Part shown: positions 43,101 to 53,212 of the stretch, in pieces
Numbering within the stretch: the stretch's first letter is position 1
How the letters are laid out: each line of letters opens with the position of its first letter
Assembly (NCBI GenBank): GCA_018806915.1
Contig: JAGKQI010000091.1
Location: 2,604,001-2,668,000 of the forward strand
Origin: Phytophthora colocasiae
Lineage: Eukaryota; Oomycota; Peronosporomycetes; Peronosporales; Peronosporaceae
Direction of reading: 5' to 3'
Length of the DNA stretch: 64,000 bases
Position numbers and translations under genes: made by a program
Notes under the pieces: model-generated
Database searches by the model: none
Seen by the model: the letters and a program-made list of their open reading frames with translations, nothing else
Told to the model about the DNA's origin: nothing

Positions 43101-44654
43101 CTCCTTGTTCATCTCGAGGACCGACATATCCTTATCCACCGGAATCCATGTGCCCAACTCTCGCTTGTTTGGTAGTGTCGCCGCTCTGTCGTTCGCGTTA
43201 ATGGCGGATACCCAAGCCTTGCCGTCTTTTGCCGTTGTCACCTTCGCCGCGAGCAATACCGCGCCCATGTTTCTCGTAGGAATGAACATTCCGCACTCTC
43301 CGTCCTTGGCCGCCACCGATACCGACACCGGAGTCACCGTCCGTGCTGCTATCTTCGTCTTGCCCGCGATACGCACTGCTGCTACTTGATGTCCACCGTT
43401 GCTGTCCTTCGTTCTGAACGGGATGACCACCGTCCGTCCGTCGTCACTGTAGCGTACTTCATTGCGACTAAAGTCCATCGTAGCTTCTCGCGACTGCAGA
43501 AAGTCAATACCCAGCAAGAACTCGCCCATACATCCAGCCACGATGCACGCCTCCACTCTCATTTGCTCACCGAACACACTGCTCAGATTGAAACTCCAGA
43601 CGCCGATCACGTCTAACAGGAAACCTCCAATGCCTTCGACGTAATCCACCGGTGCTGTGTCTGACACTTTATCGCCCAACGCCATCCAGTCGGTGCCCGC
43701 AATGGTGTATCTTGCGCAGCTGTCGAGCTTCACATCTCGCCGTTCTCCGCCGACTGTAACAGTAGCCGTAGGTAGTCCATCTTCTGCGCCGATGTACTCC
43801 ACGCTCTCGCCTTCCCCAGTTCGCTGTCCGTCCACACTGTCTCGGTGATGCTGTACTAGACTCACTCGGGCTCGGGATTTCGCTGTTGCACCTGTGCTAT
43901 CGTCCTCACTCGATGGTTGTCGTTCTCTTCGTTCCTTCAGTCTGGCTAATGCTGCTTCAGCGTCTCGGGCGCGCGTAATTTGCCGGATCGCCACCGCTCG
44001 TCTTCGTTCTTTTGTCTTTTCCAGTTCCGAACGCCGTGCCGCTTCCTTCTCTCGAACCCGTCGACGCTTCGCCGTGCGTCGCTTCCGTCGTCTCGCTTGC
44101 CGGACCTTAAGTAGTTCCGCGGCTAACAGGGAGTTATCCACCACGTCCTCGTCACTCGACGCTTCGACACCCGCCACGACCGATTCGTCAGTCATACGTT
44201 CCTGCTCATTTGATACTGTTGGGTTCTCAGTCGCCGTCGTCACATCCTCCACGCTCCTCGTCGGTGTTTCGCTCGCGTCCCCGGCTCCCGACACATTTGT
44301 TATCAGCAACGCTGGTGCCGTACTGCACTCTCCAGTTTGACATCGCTGTTCGGTTTCCGTGGCTCCACCAGGCGGTGTCCGTTCCTTCCCTTTGTGGTCC
44401 CGTTCTTCTTTCTCCCGCTTGGCTGGGGCGAACCTCGTTGTTGCCATTGCCGGTCTCCACGTTGCTGCGTATTTAGCTGCTTCCAGCTGGTTGAACAGCA
44501 TCTCGTCGTCCTTCATTATTTGTCTCCATTCCTCGATATCGTTGCTTGTTAGAACCCTCTCGCCCGGTTCCGTAGTTGCACCGCTATCACGTCGTACCGC
44601 CTTACCACTCACACCACTTTCCGCCCTTCTGCTTGTTCCTGGGGGTTCTGTCAT
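40122..44654 (-). pseudogene. Gypsy-2 Pol: protease, RT, RNase H, partial integrase
   Basis: This is a 1510-residue frame from ATG 44654. An Arg/Lys/Glu-rich N-terminus (about 1-290) leads to a protease-like segment reading VKLDSCARYTIAG, where D-S/T-G is usual, and FLLGIDFL. RT has FTTLDLKAGYW, MPFGLTNAPSTFQ and YLDDIVVF. RNase H has VVTDASRVGLGACL, ITDHSALKWL and VVADALSR, the normal single type. A long Arg/Glu-rich linker follows, then integrase with HHDSVWAGHLR, CQECC, ALDVAGPLP and TDGAPEM. A TAG at 40122 precedes the region with the third acidic residue (GLVERFN), and the element ends at 40043. Pol is therefore incomplete. The minus strand is very GC-rich at third positions, which produces long shadow frames on the plus strand. 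Confidence 0.9.
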
Positions 44655-44733
44655 TGTCGCCGAACGCCGTATCCCCTCTACGTCGTCCGTTGCTCGTTTT
44701 CCTGCTTGGTTGGGGCCTTGGCCTCTCGCGCCT

Positions 44734-46869
44734 TCATGTATGCGTCATTCCTAGCCTTGGCTTCGCTGTCTGTACACATTCTCGCGAAATGGCCCACACG
44801 ATTGCACGCGAAGCAACGTGGCTCGTTTGGACACTGCATCGCCCAATGACCAGTGCCTCCAAGTCTCCCCCGCTGGGTTCAGCCGCGTGCGTCTTTGCCT
44901 TCTTCGCTCGTGGTTGCGTGTCGTTCGTCCCGCTTTTCCTCGCACGTGGCTTGCTCGCCGGTTTGGGCTCCCAAAACCTCCCGTTCCATCGTCGCCCTGG
45001 TATTTTCTGGATCATCCCCGTCAGTCGATTGTATACCCCTTGAGGATTCGTAAACAGTGCCAATTGCTCCGCGGCATCGGCCGTCGCTCTGCCTCCTGCC
45101 TCTGTCGTAGCAGCAGTTGCTTCCCCCGGAACGTTCACACCGCCCACGCCTGGAATCATCACCGTCGTCCCACTTGGCCCGTTCACTTGTACCAGGTGCG
45201 TTGCGTGTGCGGCAGGAAATGTCTGTCCGATGTTGTGCATCCCACGTGCCACATTTTCCAACGGGTCGCTCAGTTTCGTAGCCTTCTTCACTGCCTTCTC
45301 CAGCGTCCTCGGCACTGGCGGCTGCTTGACCAATTGGCGCGTCGTCCTATTCAGGTTTCTGTAAAATTGTGCGAGAAACACCCGCTCTTCCACTGGATTT
45401 CTATCTGCTGCTTCACGCAATCCTGCGGCATAGTCCGCGTACGATTCACCGGCCATCATCATTCTGGTATTCACTCTCCACTCAGCATCTTCCAAGTTCT
45501 GCGGAGGTGCGTACCGCTGCAACAGTCCTCGCTTCAGGTGTGTCCACGTGCGTTCTCGTGCGGGCGTTCGACGATCCCGGTTCACCCACCATCGTGCTGC
45601 GTTCTCAGCCAACTTGTTACCCAGGATAAAATACAGAGCCTTGTCCGACCAGTCACCTCGTCCAGACTCCCGAGCTCCTTCCAGCGCTAGATCGATACGA
45701 TCAATCCACGTCGAGACAGAAATTCCAGCTTCAGGCGTGAAGATTGGCAATTCCAAGTCTTTGATGCTTCGCTGCGTGGATCGTCGGCGTCGCTCTTCCC
45801 GTTCGCGTTGCTCGTGTCGCCCCTGTCGTCTTCTCCGTTCTCGTTCTTCGCGTTGTTCGTGACCATCTCGACGTTCGCGACGTTCACCTCGTCGTCCATG
45901 CTCTCGCTGTACGCTTCGTGATCGTCGGCGGTCATCGTCGTCGCTGGAGCTGCTGCTACTTTCTGTTCCCGAGCTGTCTTCACTGCTGCTACTGCTGTCA
46001 CCGGGAGGTCCACCACGCCGCCGACCATGGTCTCGTTCAGAATCTTCAGAGCTACTGTCGTCGGAAGGTTCGCTTCCTCGCCGGACTCGTTGCTGTGCAG
46101 GTTGTCGCCGTTGGCGTTCTCGTCGCTCGTCACGATGCCTTCCAGCGCTACGCGAACGTCGCTGCCGTTGGTCTCGATGGTGCTCGCGTCGTCGTTCACG
46201 GTCGCGTCTCCCAGTTGCCTGTCGGTGACGTACTTCTCGTCGGGGAATATCCTCATCTTCACTCCGGTGTTCACTTACGTCATCTTGGTCATCATATTGG
46301 TAACGAGGTCTCACGTTTCGACCATACTCGTCTCGTTCGGCGTCGCCAGCTTGTGGGAGCTCTTCTGCTACACGTCCTCCGTCGGCATCGCGTTCCGGTT
46401 GCTGATCGTCCTGTCCGACTACATGTTCACGTTTGCACACTCGGTTGTACATCTTCATCAACGCCTCGCCCAGCTCGTGCAGACCCATCTCATCCGCATT
46501 GCCCAGGTCGCCTGACGCTCGTACTGCTGGAGCACTTCCTTGTTCTTGTGGTCCGATGGCCTCGTTCTGTCGACCTGGTTCTGCTGGGGCAAGCCCGTCT
46601 TCTTCCTCGCTGAACGCTGCTGGAGCTTCTCTTCCAGGCGGTTCTCTGTCTACGTCTTCTTCTTCATTGTCGTCAGCCGACGCCGGGTTACTCGCCGTTG
46701 GGAGGGAAGGAGCGTACGCCGCTTTCTCTTCCTCCTCATCCAGTTCGTGCTGGTCTTCACTCACGTCGTTATCCTCATTCTTCTTCTCCGTACTGCGTCG
46801 CGATCGTAGCCGTGTTCCCAACATTCTCCGCGTTTTCGACGCCGTTCGTACTGTCCTCGAACTTGTCAT
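44734..46869 (-). pseudogene. Gypsy-2 Gag (frameshift before zinc knuckle)
   Basis: Start ATG 46869 (MTSSRT) is chosen. The frame is open from 46986, but that part lies in the LTR and primer site. The N-terminal third is acidic, then strongly Arg/Glu/Ser-rich with RRREHHRDQRQRRSRS-like tracts. The capsid region follows (about 45,790-45,230, with ISVSTWIDRIDLALEG and ESYADYAAGLREAADR). The basic C-terminus loses frame near 44,870: the knuckle-like text GGTGHWAMQCPNEPRCFACNRVGHFARMC is in another frame and ends at about 44,685. The first knuckle also lacks its first two Cys. This Gag is therefore likely defective. Confidence 0.82.
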
Positions 46870-46910
46870 CTGTCTCGTTATTCTCTGAAGTTGCCCCTGT
46901 ATGACCACCA

Positions 46911-47740
46911 TGTAGCGTGCGTCTATTATCTTGCCCGGCACGTTGAGCAAATCGTATAGCTCTTGGCTTCCTTGCGTCCCGTTCACTTCACGAAACTCTC
47001 TCGCTGGCCTACAGCAACCACGTGTTGCTGCGCCGGACCCGTAGCTTAGCTGCTAGGCCCTATTTATTAATAGACAATTCTTCTATCGTCTAACACCTCG
47101 TCTTTCGACCAAGTCTTCTAGCTCTAGCTCCGTGCAGCTCGTGTAAGCCCGCCGACACCGTCGAGACGTCCAGACGACGCGAAGTAGTGCCCGCAGCTCC
47201 CCTGGAAGCACTCAGCGAAGTACTGTCCGTTACTGCCGCCTGCTTCTCCGCCGTCCAGCCTCACCCGTTGCCCGCTCAGTACGCGCTACCGTCACCGTCG
47301 CTCGAAGCCCTGTCGTCCCCGTTCCTCGTTCCGTGTGGCTTGCTTCCAAGCCGTCAAGTTCGATAGTCTCCGTTCCTCTGCTTGCTGCCAAGCCGTCAAA
47401 TTCGCCAGTGAGCTCTCTCTAGCTCCTTCGCTGGTCCCCGTTCTTCAAGGTCCCGGCGGTCTCGTCCATCGTATCCAGTAGTCTGCAGCTGACTGGAGAC
47501 CTCCTCGTTCCACTGCCTCATCACCGCCTCGTTCACTCGTTCGCTCGAGTACATGTACTCGTAGAAGGCCACGGCGTTCATTGGCTCGCGCCACGAACAT
47601 TCGTCAGTACCTGGACCACTGAGACTTCTCCCACAGGTGCTGCCGCTCTTCGTGCTCGTCGTTCGTACCCCACGGTTCTTCAAGCGTCCTCCCTGTCTGT
47701 CCGTCTCGCGAGTGTCTAGCATCTGCGTCCTCCTGTTACA
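46911..47740 (-). repeat. Gypsy-2 5' LTR (830 bp)
   Basis: On the minus strand it begins TGTAACAGGAGG at 47740 and ends GCACGCTACA at 46911. It is directly followed by TGGTGGTCATACAGGGG, a good primer-binding site starting with TGG. The end is confirmed by the solo LTR at 56410-57246, which stops at the same base. Confidence 0.9.
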
Positions 47741-48060
47741 GATGTCACGATATCATCAACTACAAGCACATGGAACGCGATAATGGGTAGCGATCTGCCA
47801 ACGTTTGTGGAGATCAAGCTGCAGCAAGCAGTCTGACCCGCGTGCAACGCAGTCATCTAGGATGAAGAATGCGATGTGCTTGAATTTAGATGTTGAAGTT
47901 ACAGGCACCAAGGACTGGAATTGCCTAGGAGGACAGGACGAAGGTGCTAAACTCAATCTCAGTTTCGATTTTCCAGCGTACTCAACACATCAGCTCGACC
48001 CCCGATGCTGTACTTCCTCTAGTGCTAGTGCTACCATATCACACAATTTATTTTGTGACA

Positions 48061-48721
48061 TAGTAGAAATTGCGAATCCTTCGCTGCGGTGGAGGGGGTC
48101 GAGATGCTGAACTAATGTGACATTCCCTGGTCGGCGAGGCGCTGACGGAACTCAATCAACCCGTCCAGGAGAAACAACAACAAGTGCGGACGCCACAAGG
48201 AGAGCCCAGACGAGGCCAAGACCAAACAAGAGCGAACCACCACACGGAGAGCCCAGATGCAAGTCGCAGAGACCAAGACCGCAGAGCCCAGACGCACGAC
48301 GCAGAGGCCAGAGACGGAGAGTCCAGACAAAAGCCACAGAGGCCAAGACCAAACGAGCACAGAAGAGCCCAGACGCAAGTCGCCGAGGCCAAGACCGAAT
48401 AGAGCTGCCACACGGAGAGCCCAGATGCAAGTCGCAGAGACCAAGACCTGCAGAGCCCAGACGCACGACGCAGAGGCCAGAGACGGATAGTCCAGACAAA
48501 AGCCACAGAGGCCAAGACCAAACGAGCGCAGAAGAGCCCAGACACAAGACGCAGAGGCCACAGAAATGACCCCCCTCGCTTGGAGGAGGGAATGTCACAA
48601 GAAAACAAAAGCGCACAACCAGGCACGTGCAGACCGACACTTCGGATCAAGACAAAATCAGCCCTGAAAGTCAACCAAGCCAACCTCAACACTACCAGAG
48701 GCCCTCGCTTGGAGGAGGGAA
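48061..48721 (+). repeat. TRIM internal region 1 with sub-repeats
   Basis: This 661-bp region contains two copies of a sub-repeat about 171 bp long (beginning CACACGGAGAGCCCAGATGC at 48240 and 48411), built of short AGAGCCCAGACGC-like words. All six frames look open because the repeat is rich in C/G/A and poor in T, so none is a convincing gene. A decoy polypurine-plus-LTR start (GGAGGAGGGAATGTCAC) occurs internally near 48583-48599, as well as at the true junction. Confidence 0.8.
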
Positions 48722-49038
48722 TGTCACGATATCATCAACTACAAGCACATGGAACGCGATAATGGGTAGCGATCTGCCAACGTTTGTGGAGATCAAGCTG
48801 CAGCAAGCAGTCTGACCTGCGTGCAACGCAGTCATCTAGGATGAAGAATGCGATGTGCTTGAATTTAGATGTTGAAGTTACAGGCACCAAGGACTGGAAT
48901 TGCCTAGAGGACAGGACGAAGGTGCTAAACTCAATCTCAGTTTCGATTTTCCAGCGTACTCAACACATCAGCTCGACCCCCGATGCTGTACTTCCTCTAG
49001 TGCTAGTGCTACCATATCACACAATTTATTTTGTGACA

Positions 49039-49699
49039 TAGTAGAAATTGCGAATCCTTCGCTGCGGTGGAGGGGGTCGAGATGCTGAACTAATGTGACA
49101 TTCCTGGTCGGCGAGGCGCTGACGGAACTCAATCAACCCGTCCAGGAGAAACAACAACAAGTGCGGACGCCACAAGGAGAGCCTCAGACGAGGCCAAGAC
49201 CAAACAAGAGCGAACCACCACACGGAGAGCCCAGATGCAAGTCGCAGAGACCAAGACCGCAGAGCCCAGACGCACGACGCAGAGGCCAGAGACGGAGAGT
49301 CCAGACAAAAGCCACAGAGGCCAAGACCAAACGAGCACAGAAGAGCCCAGACGCAAGTCGCCGAGGCCAAGACCGAATAGAGCTGCCACACGGAGAGCCC
49401 AGATGCAAGTCGCAGAGACCAAGACCGCAGAGCCCAGACGCACGACGCAGAGGCCAGAGACGGATAGTCCAGACAAAAAGCCACAGAGGCCAAGACCAAA
49501 CGAGCGCAGAAGAGCCCAGACACAAGACGCAGAGGCCTACGAAAATGACCCCCTCGCTTGGAGGAGGGAATGTCACAAGAAAACAAAAGCGCACAACCAG
49601 GCACCAGCAGACCGACACTTCGGATCAAGACAAAATCAGCCCTGAAAGTCAACCAAGCCAACCTCAACACTACCAGAGGCCCTCGCTTGGAGGAGGGAA
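49039..49699 (+). repeat. TRIM internal region 2
   Basis: It has the same structure as internal region 1, with small differences (for example an extra A in CAGACAAAAAGCC). It carries the same internal polypurine decoy near 49560-49576. Confidence 0.8.
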
Positions 49700-50020
49700 T
49701 GTCACGATATCATCAACTACAAGCACATGGAACGCGATAATGGGTAGCGATCTGCCAACGTTTGTGGAGACTGCTGCAGCAAGCAGTCTGACCCGCGTGC
49801 AACGCAGTCATCTAGGATGAAGAATGCGATGTGCTTGAATTTAGATGTTGAAGTTACAGGCACCAAGGACTGGAATTGCCTAGGAGGACAGGACGAAGGT
49901 GCTAAACTCAATCTCAGTTTCGATTTTCCAGCGTACTCAACACATCAGCTCGACCCCCGATGCTGTACTTCCTCTAGTGCTAGTGCTACCATATCACACA
50001 CTTTATTTTGTGACAACAGA

Positions 50021-50400
50021 GGCACAAAATGCAAATATTGCACCGTTAAACCTGCAACGACAGGTGCATGGTGTTGGCAGCGGAATATCCACAACAATTG
50101 ATGTTGGGAGGAAACGATAGCGTTTTGAAAGATAAGGTGCTAAGTTTCCGAAGAATTCCAACGTCTTTTTTATCATATTCCATTCGCTTCCTATTTACCA
50201 GCAAACTAATTACTAAAAAAAACTTCACAAAAATTCAATGCTAAGACCGTTGTTCGAGTTGAACCTATAAAGCATCCTACGACGTTGGTGCCTCCACCAT
50301 TACTTGGGGGAGTAGCCGACAACAAGGCTGCAGAGTCAGTTAGTGGACGATATGGGCGGACACGGTCGAGCTTTGGACGGCTAATTTCACACTGGTGGCG
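50021..50400. other. Unassigned sequence after the TRIM array
   Basis: I see no supported gene. At 50021 the original flank of Gypsy-2 resumes. A phrase near 50241-50262 (GACCGTTGTTCGAGTTGAAC) recurs at about 57821-57840, so it belongs to the CRN-like repeat family. Confidence 0.5.
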
Positions 50401-50811
50401 CGGATCGATTGGAACAACTTAATTCTACTCAGCTTGTTGATGAAATTTGCACTGCAATAACGATGAAGTATGGTGATATATTTTGGATTTACCTGTTTGG
50501 GGATCCAGCATTCTACAGATCGGTGCTAGCGGCAATTCTTTCTCGGCGTAGGTATACATACAATCGCTTCTGTTATTGGTACTACCGACTGCCATATGAA
50601 TGTGGATGAACTTCGTGAGTTTGGATTGTTTCGACTAACGAGTGAAGGATATTTGGAATGCGTTTACATTATTTTCGCAGTGCTGATGCGGTCCCTCCTG
50701 AAGTCTGATGAAGTTGGCGACTTTGATGAGCAAATCACAAAACCCATTGCAATTGAACGATTCGTGGCATATTTTCAGTCGATTGCCTATTGCAGTGGGT
50801 GGATTAAGTAG
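50401..50811 (+). pseudogene. CRN-like C-terminal fragment
   Basis: Two plus-strand frames, 50409-50609 and 50596-50811, read VDEICTAITMKYGDIFWIYL, VLAAILSRRRY, then VDELREFGLFRLTSEGYLE, VGDFDEQI and RFVAYFQSIAYC. This is the region that follows the ATPase segment in Crinkler-type C-termini. A shift separates the two. It stops at 50811 and nothing upstream gives a start or translocation domain. Confidence 0.55.
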
Positions 50812-51114
50812 CTAGAGGAAGAAAACAGCCCCGAGAAACACGTCAAGTTGAGGAAATGGCTAAACGGAATTCTTCCGAATCTGACGAAAAATACAGCGAT
50901 GAGGAATCAAAAGAAAGTGAAGATAGTTAGGATGAAGACGTGGAACAGCAAGAGCTAAAGGACAGTACTCAACTGACTGGAAGATTGTGATCGCTGCAAC
51001 GCCAATTGCGAATTAATTCCTACTGATTTTCTCGTATGTGAAGGTAGAGAACCGGTGAAATCGAAGTGCGATGTTTGTCGTATATCAACAATTTACACCC
51101 GAAGCGGCTGTAAT
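50812..51114 (+). other. Degenerate CRN-associated sequence
   Basis: The text ENSPEKHVKLRKW here resembles EPEKHTKLRD near 57,990, and a following acidic Ser/Glu stretch resembles that near 58,060. No complete gene. Confidence 0.4.
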
Positions 51115-51247
51115 TAAGGCAAGTAGATATTACATTGCTAGAGAAACGATATGTCCACAAGTTGATTACTGGTTATTCCTGGTTAGGCAGGAGGGGTTAG
51201 AGTTTCGACACGGGGGCCCTTCCCTCCTTCATGTGGAGTACAAACAG

Positions 51248-51470
51248 GAAAGGAAGGAAATTGAAGTTGATTAACTGGTTATTCCTGGTTGCTACTACTT
51301 GGCTTGGCTATTGAATTCTGAAGGTTTGATTGTGATTGTGAATTGTTTGAATGGGATATTGATGCTAATCATTTCTTATCATCTGGAAAAGTAAGTCCCC
51401 GGAGGGACTCGAACGCCTGCCAAGTGCGTAGCTTTGTGGTGCGTACACCAGTGGACCACCAGGAGGCCCT
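51248..51470 (-). mobile_element. tRNA-headed SINE with 16-bp target duplication
   Basis: TGTGGAGTACAAACAG flanks it at 51232-51247 and 51471-51486. On the minus strand the head GGGCCTCCTGGTGGTCCACTGG...GGCGTTCGAGTCCC resembles tRNA A and B boxes (TGGTCCACTGG and GTTCGAGTCCC), a Pol III promoter. The body then ends in AACCAGTTAATCAACTTCAATTTCC. Copies recur at 52312-52500 and in pieces at 53000-53212. Confidence 0.8.
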
Positions 51471-52278
51471 TGTGGAGTACAAACAGACAAAGGCGTTATT
51501 TTCTTCCCAAATCTTCGGCGGAATGACTGGAATGTACTACTACAACCGAATCAAGCAGTAGCTTCTCACCCTATGAGGGAACTCGGATGCCCTCCAATGC
51601 GCATTCATGCCACATTATCCCAATATCTATCACTGCGAAAATGCCTGGTTCCAGTGGTGCATGATGTCCTATTACGACTGTTCTTTGGAGACCTAATTGT
51701 CGGGTCACGGCTATATTTCCTGAAAAGACTAAACCCAACGATTCAGCAGTGCGTTCGAGAGTCGTGTGTAGCGATTGAAACGCTGGAACACTGTTTCTTC
51801 TCGTGCCCAGGATTACAAGAAATGTGGCAGTCACTATGGGTGCCATGGAGCAAAATTTTCACAGTCGACTTAAGTTGGAGACTGCTACTATTCCGCAGTT
51901 ACGAGATGTTAATGCGGACTGGAAACAACACCACAAACTACTGTTGCTGTTGTGGAGAGTCCACACAGCAATTGCTTTGCTATTTGGCAGCTACGCAACA
52001 AGATTCACTTCAAGGAGACGGAAACAGAAAAATTGAGCACTCAAAGTGTGATAAATTCGTTTCATCGACATTACCAACATATCTATCTGCACTGTGAAGA
52101 ACTGGAGCTGAATGGTGAAGCAGTGGTTTCAGTTCTTCAGGGAATGGGTTTCGATCCTCCCAAACCAAGAAACTTACCCGAATCCAGTGACCGAATATGG
52201 ACTCCCCGGATGTAAACTAAGCTGTCGTAAGTAGATATTACATCGCTAGCGAAACGATAGGTCCACTAAGCAGTTAAT

Positions 52279-52311
52279 CAACTTCTTCTTCTTCTTCTTC
52301 TTCTTCTTCTG
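52279..52311 (+). repeat. (TTC)n microsatellite tail of LINE-2
   Basis: About ten TTC units directly follow the LINE 3' end. Confidence 0.85.
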
Positions 52312-52500
52312 GTTGCTACTACTTGGCTTGACTATTGAATTCTGAAGGTTTTGATTGTGATTGTGAATTGTTTGGGATATTGAATTTTCGAATGCTAATC
52401 ATTTCTTATCATCTGGAAAGTAAGTCCCCGGAGGAACTCGAACGCCTGCCAAGTGCGTAGCTTTGTGGTGCGTACACCAGTGGACCACCAGGAGGCCCAA
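52312..52500 (-). mobile_element. SINE, second copy
   Basis: It has the same tRNA-like head (around 52417-52498) and body as 51248-51470. LINE-tail-like sequence AAACGATATGTCCACTAAG...TTCTTCTTC recurs on its right at 52500-52543, mirroring 52250-52311 on its left. Confidence 0.75.
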
Positions 52501-52999
52501 ACGATATGTCCACTAAGTTCTTAGTCAACTTCTTCTTCTGTACACCCGGAGAATCACGTGGATCTGTATGTTTCTATTGAGAAGATCCTAGAGAGTTTTA
52601 TGCCGATGTTCGAGTTAGTGTTCTTGTCCGGAAACTTCCTGCAACAATTTATGGTGATCCAAGACTCTTAGCGAGAGTTACCACTATGTCCAAGCGTACC
52701 ATGCGTAGTTGATCTACCGCAGAAAGAAACGACGGTCTTACTGCGAGGCAAGTCACAGTATATATTGCCGGCATTGGCGTTTGCTATCAAAGATTCCTGT
52801 CTTCCATTTCGAACGAACCATAACGAATACTCTCGGCTAGACATTATCCTACAAGCGTAAGCGGTGGAACCCTCGGTAAACTCGAAATCTACCAGCTTGT
52901 GTAGTAGCTGGCCCACGACTCCTCCTACATCAATAACCTCACGCATAACTCCCTTCTCAATGTTCTGTCCATCATCCCAGCCTACCTTGGGCAGAAAAA
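52501..52999. other. Unassigned sequence
   Basis: A 92-codon minus-strand frame (52946-52668) with LLHKLVDFEFTEGSTAYAC is present but I recognise no family. No start context or repeat copy supports it, so it may be a fragment of a retroelement or host gene. Confidence 0.3.
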
Positions 53000-53212
53000 A
53001 GGAAATTGAAGTTGATTAACTATTCCTGGTTGCTACTACTTGGCTTGACTATTGAATAGGCGTCCGGGGACTTACTTTCCAGATGATAAGAAATGATTAG
53101 AAATTCAATATCCCATTCAAACAATTCACAATCACAATCAAACCTTCAGAATTCAATAGCCAAGCCAAGTAGTAGCAACCAGGAATTACCAGTTAATCAA
53201 CTTCAATTTCCT
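53000..53212. repeat. Head-to-head SINE fragments
   Basis: A minus-oriented SINE tail (53000-53053, GAAATTGAAGTTGATTAAC...) meets a plus-oriented SINE body (53060-53212, ending AGTTAATCAACTTCAATTTCC). This makes an imperfect inverted repeat. Confidence 0.7.

Larger units (their letters stand above)
40043..47740 (-). mobile_element. Gypsy-2: Ty3/gypsy element, 3' truncated
   Basis: The 5' LTR (46911-47740) is followed on the minus strand by a primer site, gag and a long pol. Pol breaks off in the integrase at 40043, and there is no 3' LTR. Two further LTR copies lie at 36762-37500 and 56410-57246. The 5' outside boundary is overlaid by the miniature LTR array: the array's 5-bp duplication ACAGA covers the last three bases of this LTR plus two flanking bases. 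Confidence 0.9.
47743..50015 (+). mobile_element. Miniature LTR retrotransposon array (TRIM-like), LTR-int-LTR-int-LTR
   Basis: Three copies of a 316-318 bp LTR (47743-48060, 48722-49038, 49700-50015) start TGTCAC and end GTGACA, a 6-bp terminal inverted repeat. They are separated by two 661-bp internal regions. The whole array is flanked by the 5-bp duplication ACAGA (47738-47742 and 50016-50020), so it entered as one unit or grew by recombination between LTRs. Each internal region ends in the polypurine tract GGAGGAGGGAA directly before an LTR. No gag or pol is encoded. The orientation follows the polypurine tract. Confidence 0.88.
51115..52311 (+). mobile_element. LINE-2 fragments (non-LTR retrotransposon 3' end)
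   Basis: The main coding piece, 51573-52217, aligns in protein with LINE-1: GCPPMRIHATLSQYLSLRK, VVHDVLLRLFFGDLIVGSRL, then zinc-type CVRESC...LEHCFFSCP. After a shift near 51,950 it continues to NSFHRHYQHIYLHCEELEL and a stop at 52215. It ends in AGTTAATCAACTTC followed by (TTC)n to 52311. A SINE (51248-51470) is inserted upstream with its own target duplication. A second copy of the LINE 3' tail lies near 51115-51165. The RT catalytic domain is absent. Confidence 0.75.

Noticed and set aside
46911..46986. Gypsy-2 Gag start at 46986 (MNGTQGSQELYD...)
   Set aside because: This part lies within the LTR and recurs in solo LTRs. The LTR ends at 46911 and the primer site follows, so Gag begins later, probably at 46869.
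47023..47030. Gypsy-2 LTR ending at CAACA (47023)
   Set aside because: The other two LTR copies extend to GCACGCTACA, and the solo LTR with its CTGG duplication shows the true end at 46911.
48112..49820. Several open frames of 140-240 codons in the TRIM internal regions
   Set aside because: The internal repeat is T-poor on one strand, so all frames are open. The products are simple repeats and each frame recurs in every unit.
47743..50015. CRISPR-like or satellite array
   Set aside because: The repeat unit is about 980 bp with LTR ends, polypurine tracts and a target duplication. There are no short direct repeats with unique spacers.
51394..51470. A tRNA gene on the minus strand
   Set aside because: A and B box words are present, but the acceptor and T stems do not pair well. 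The segment is the head of a repeated SINE with a target duplication.
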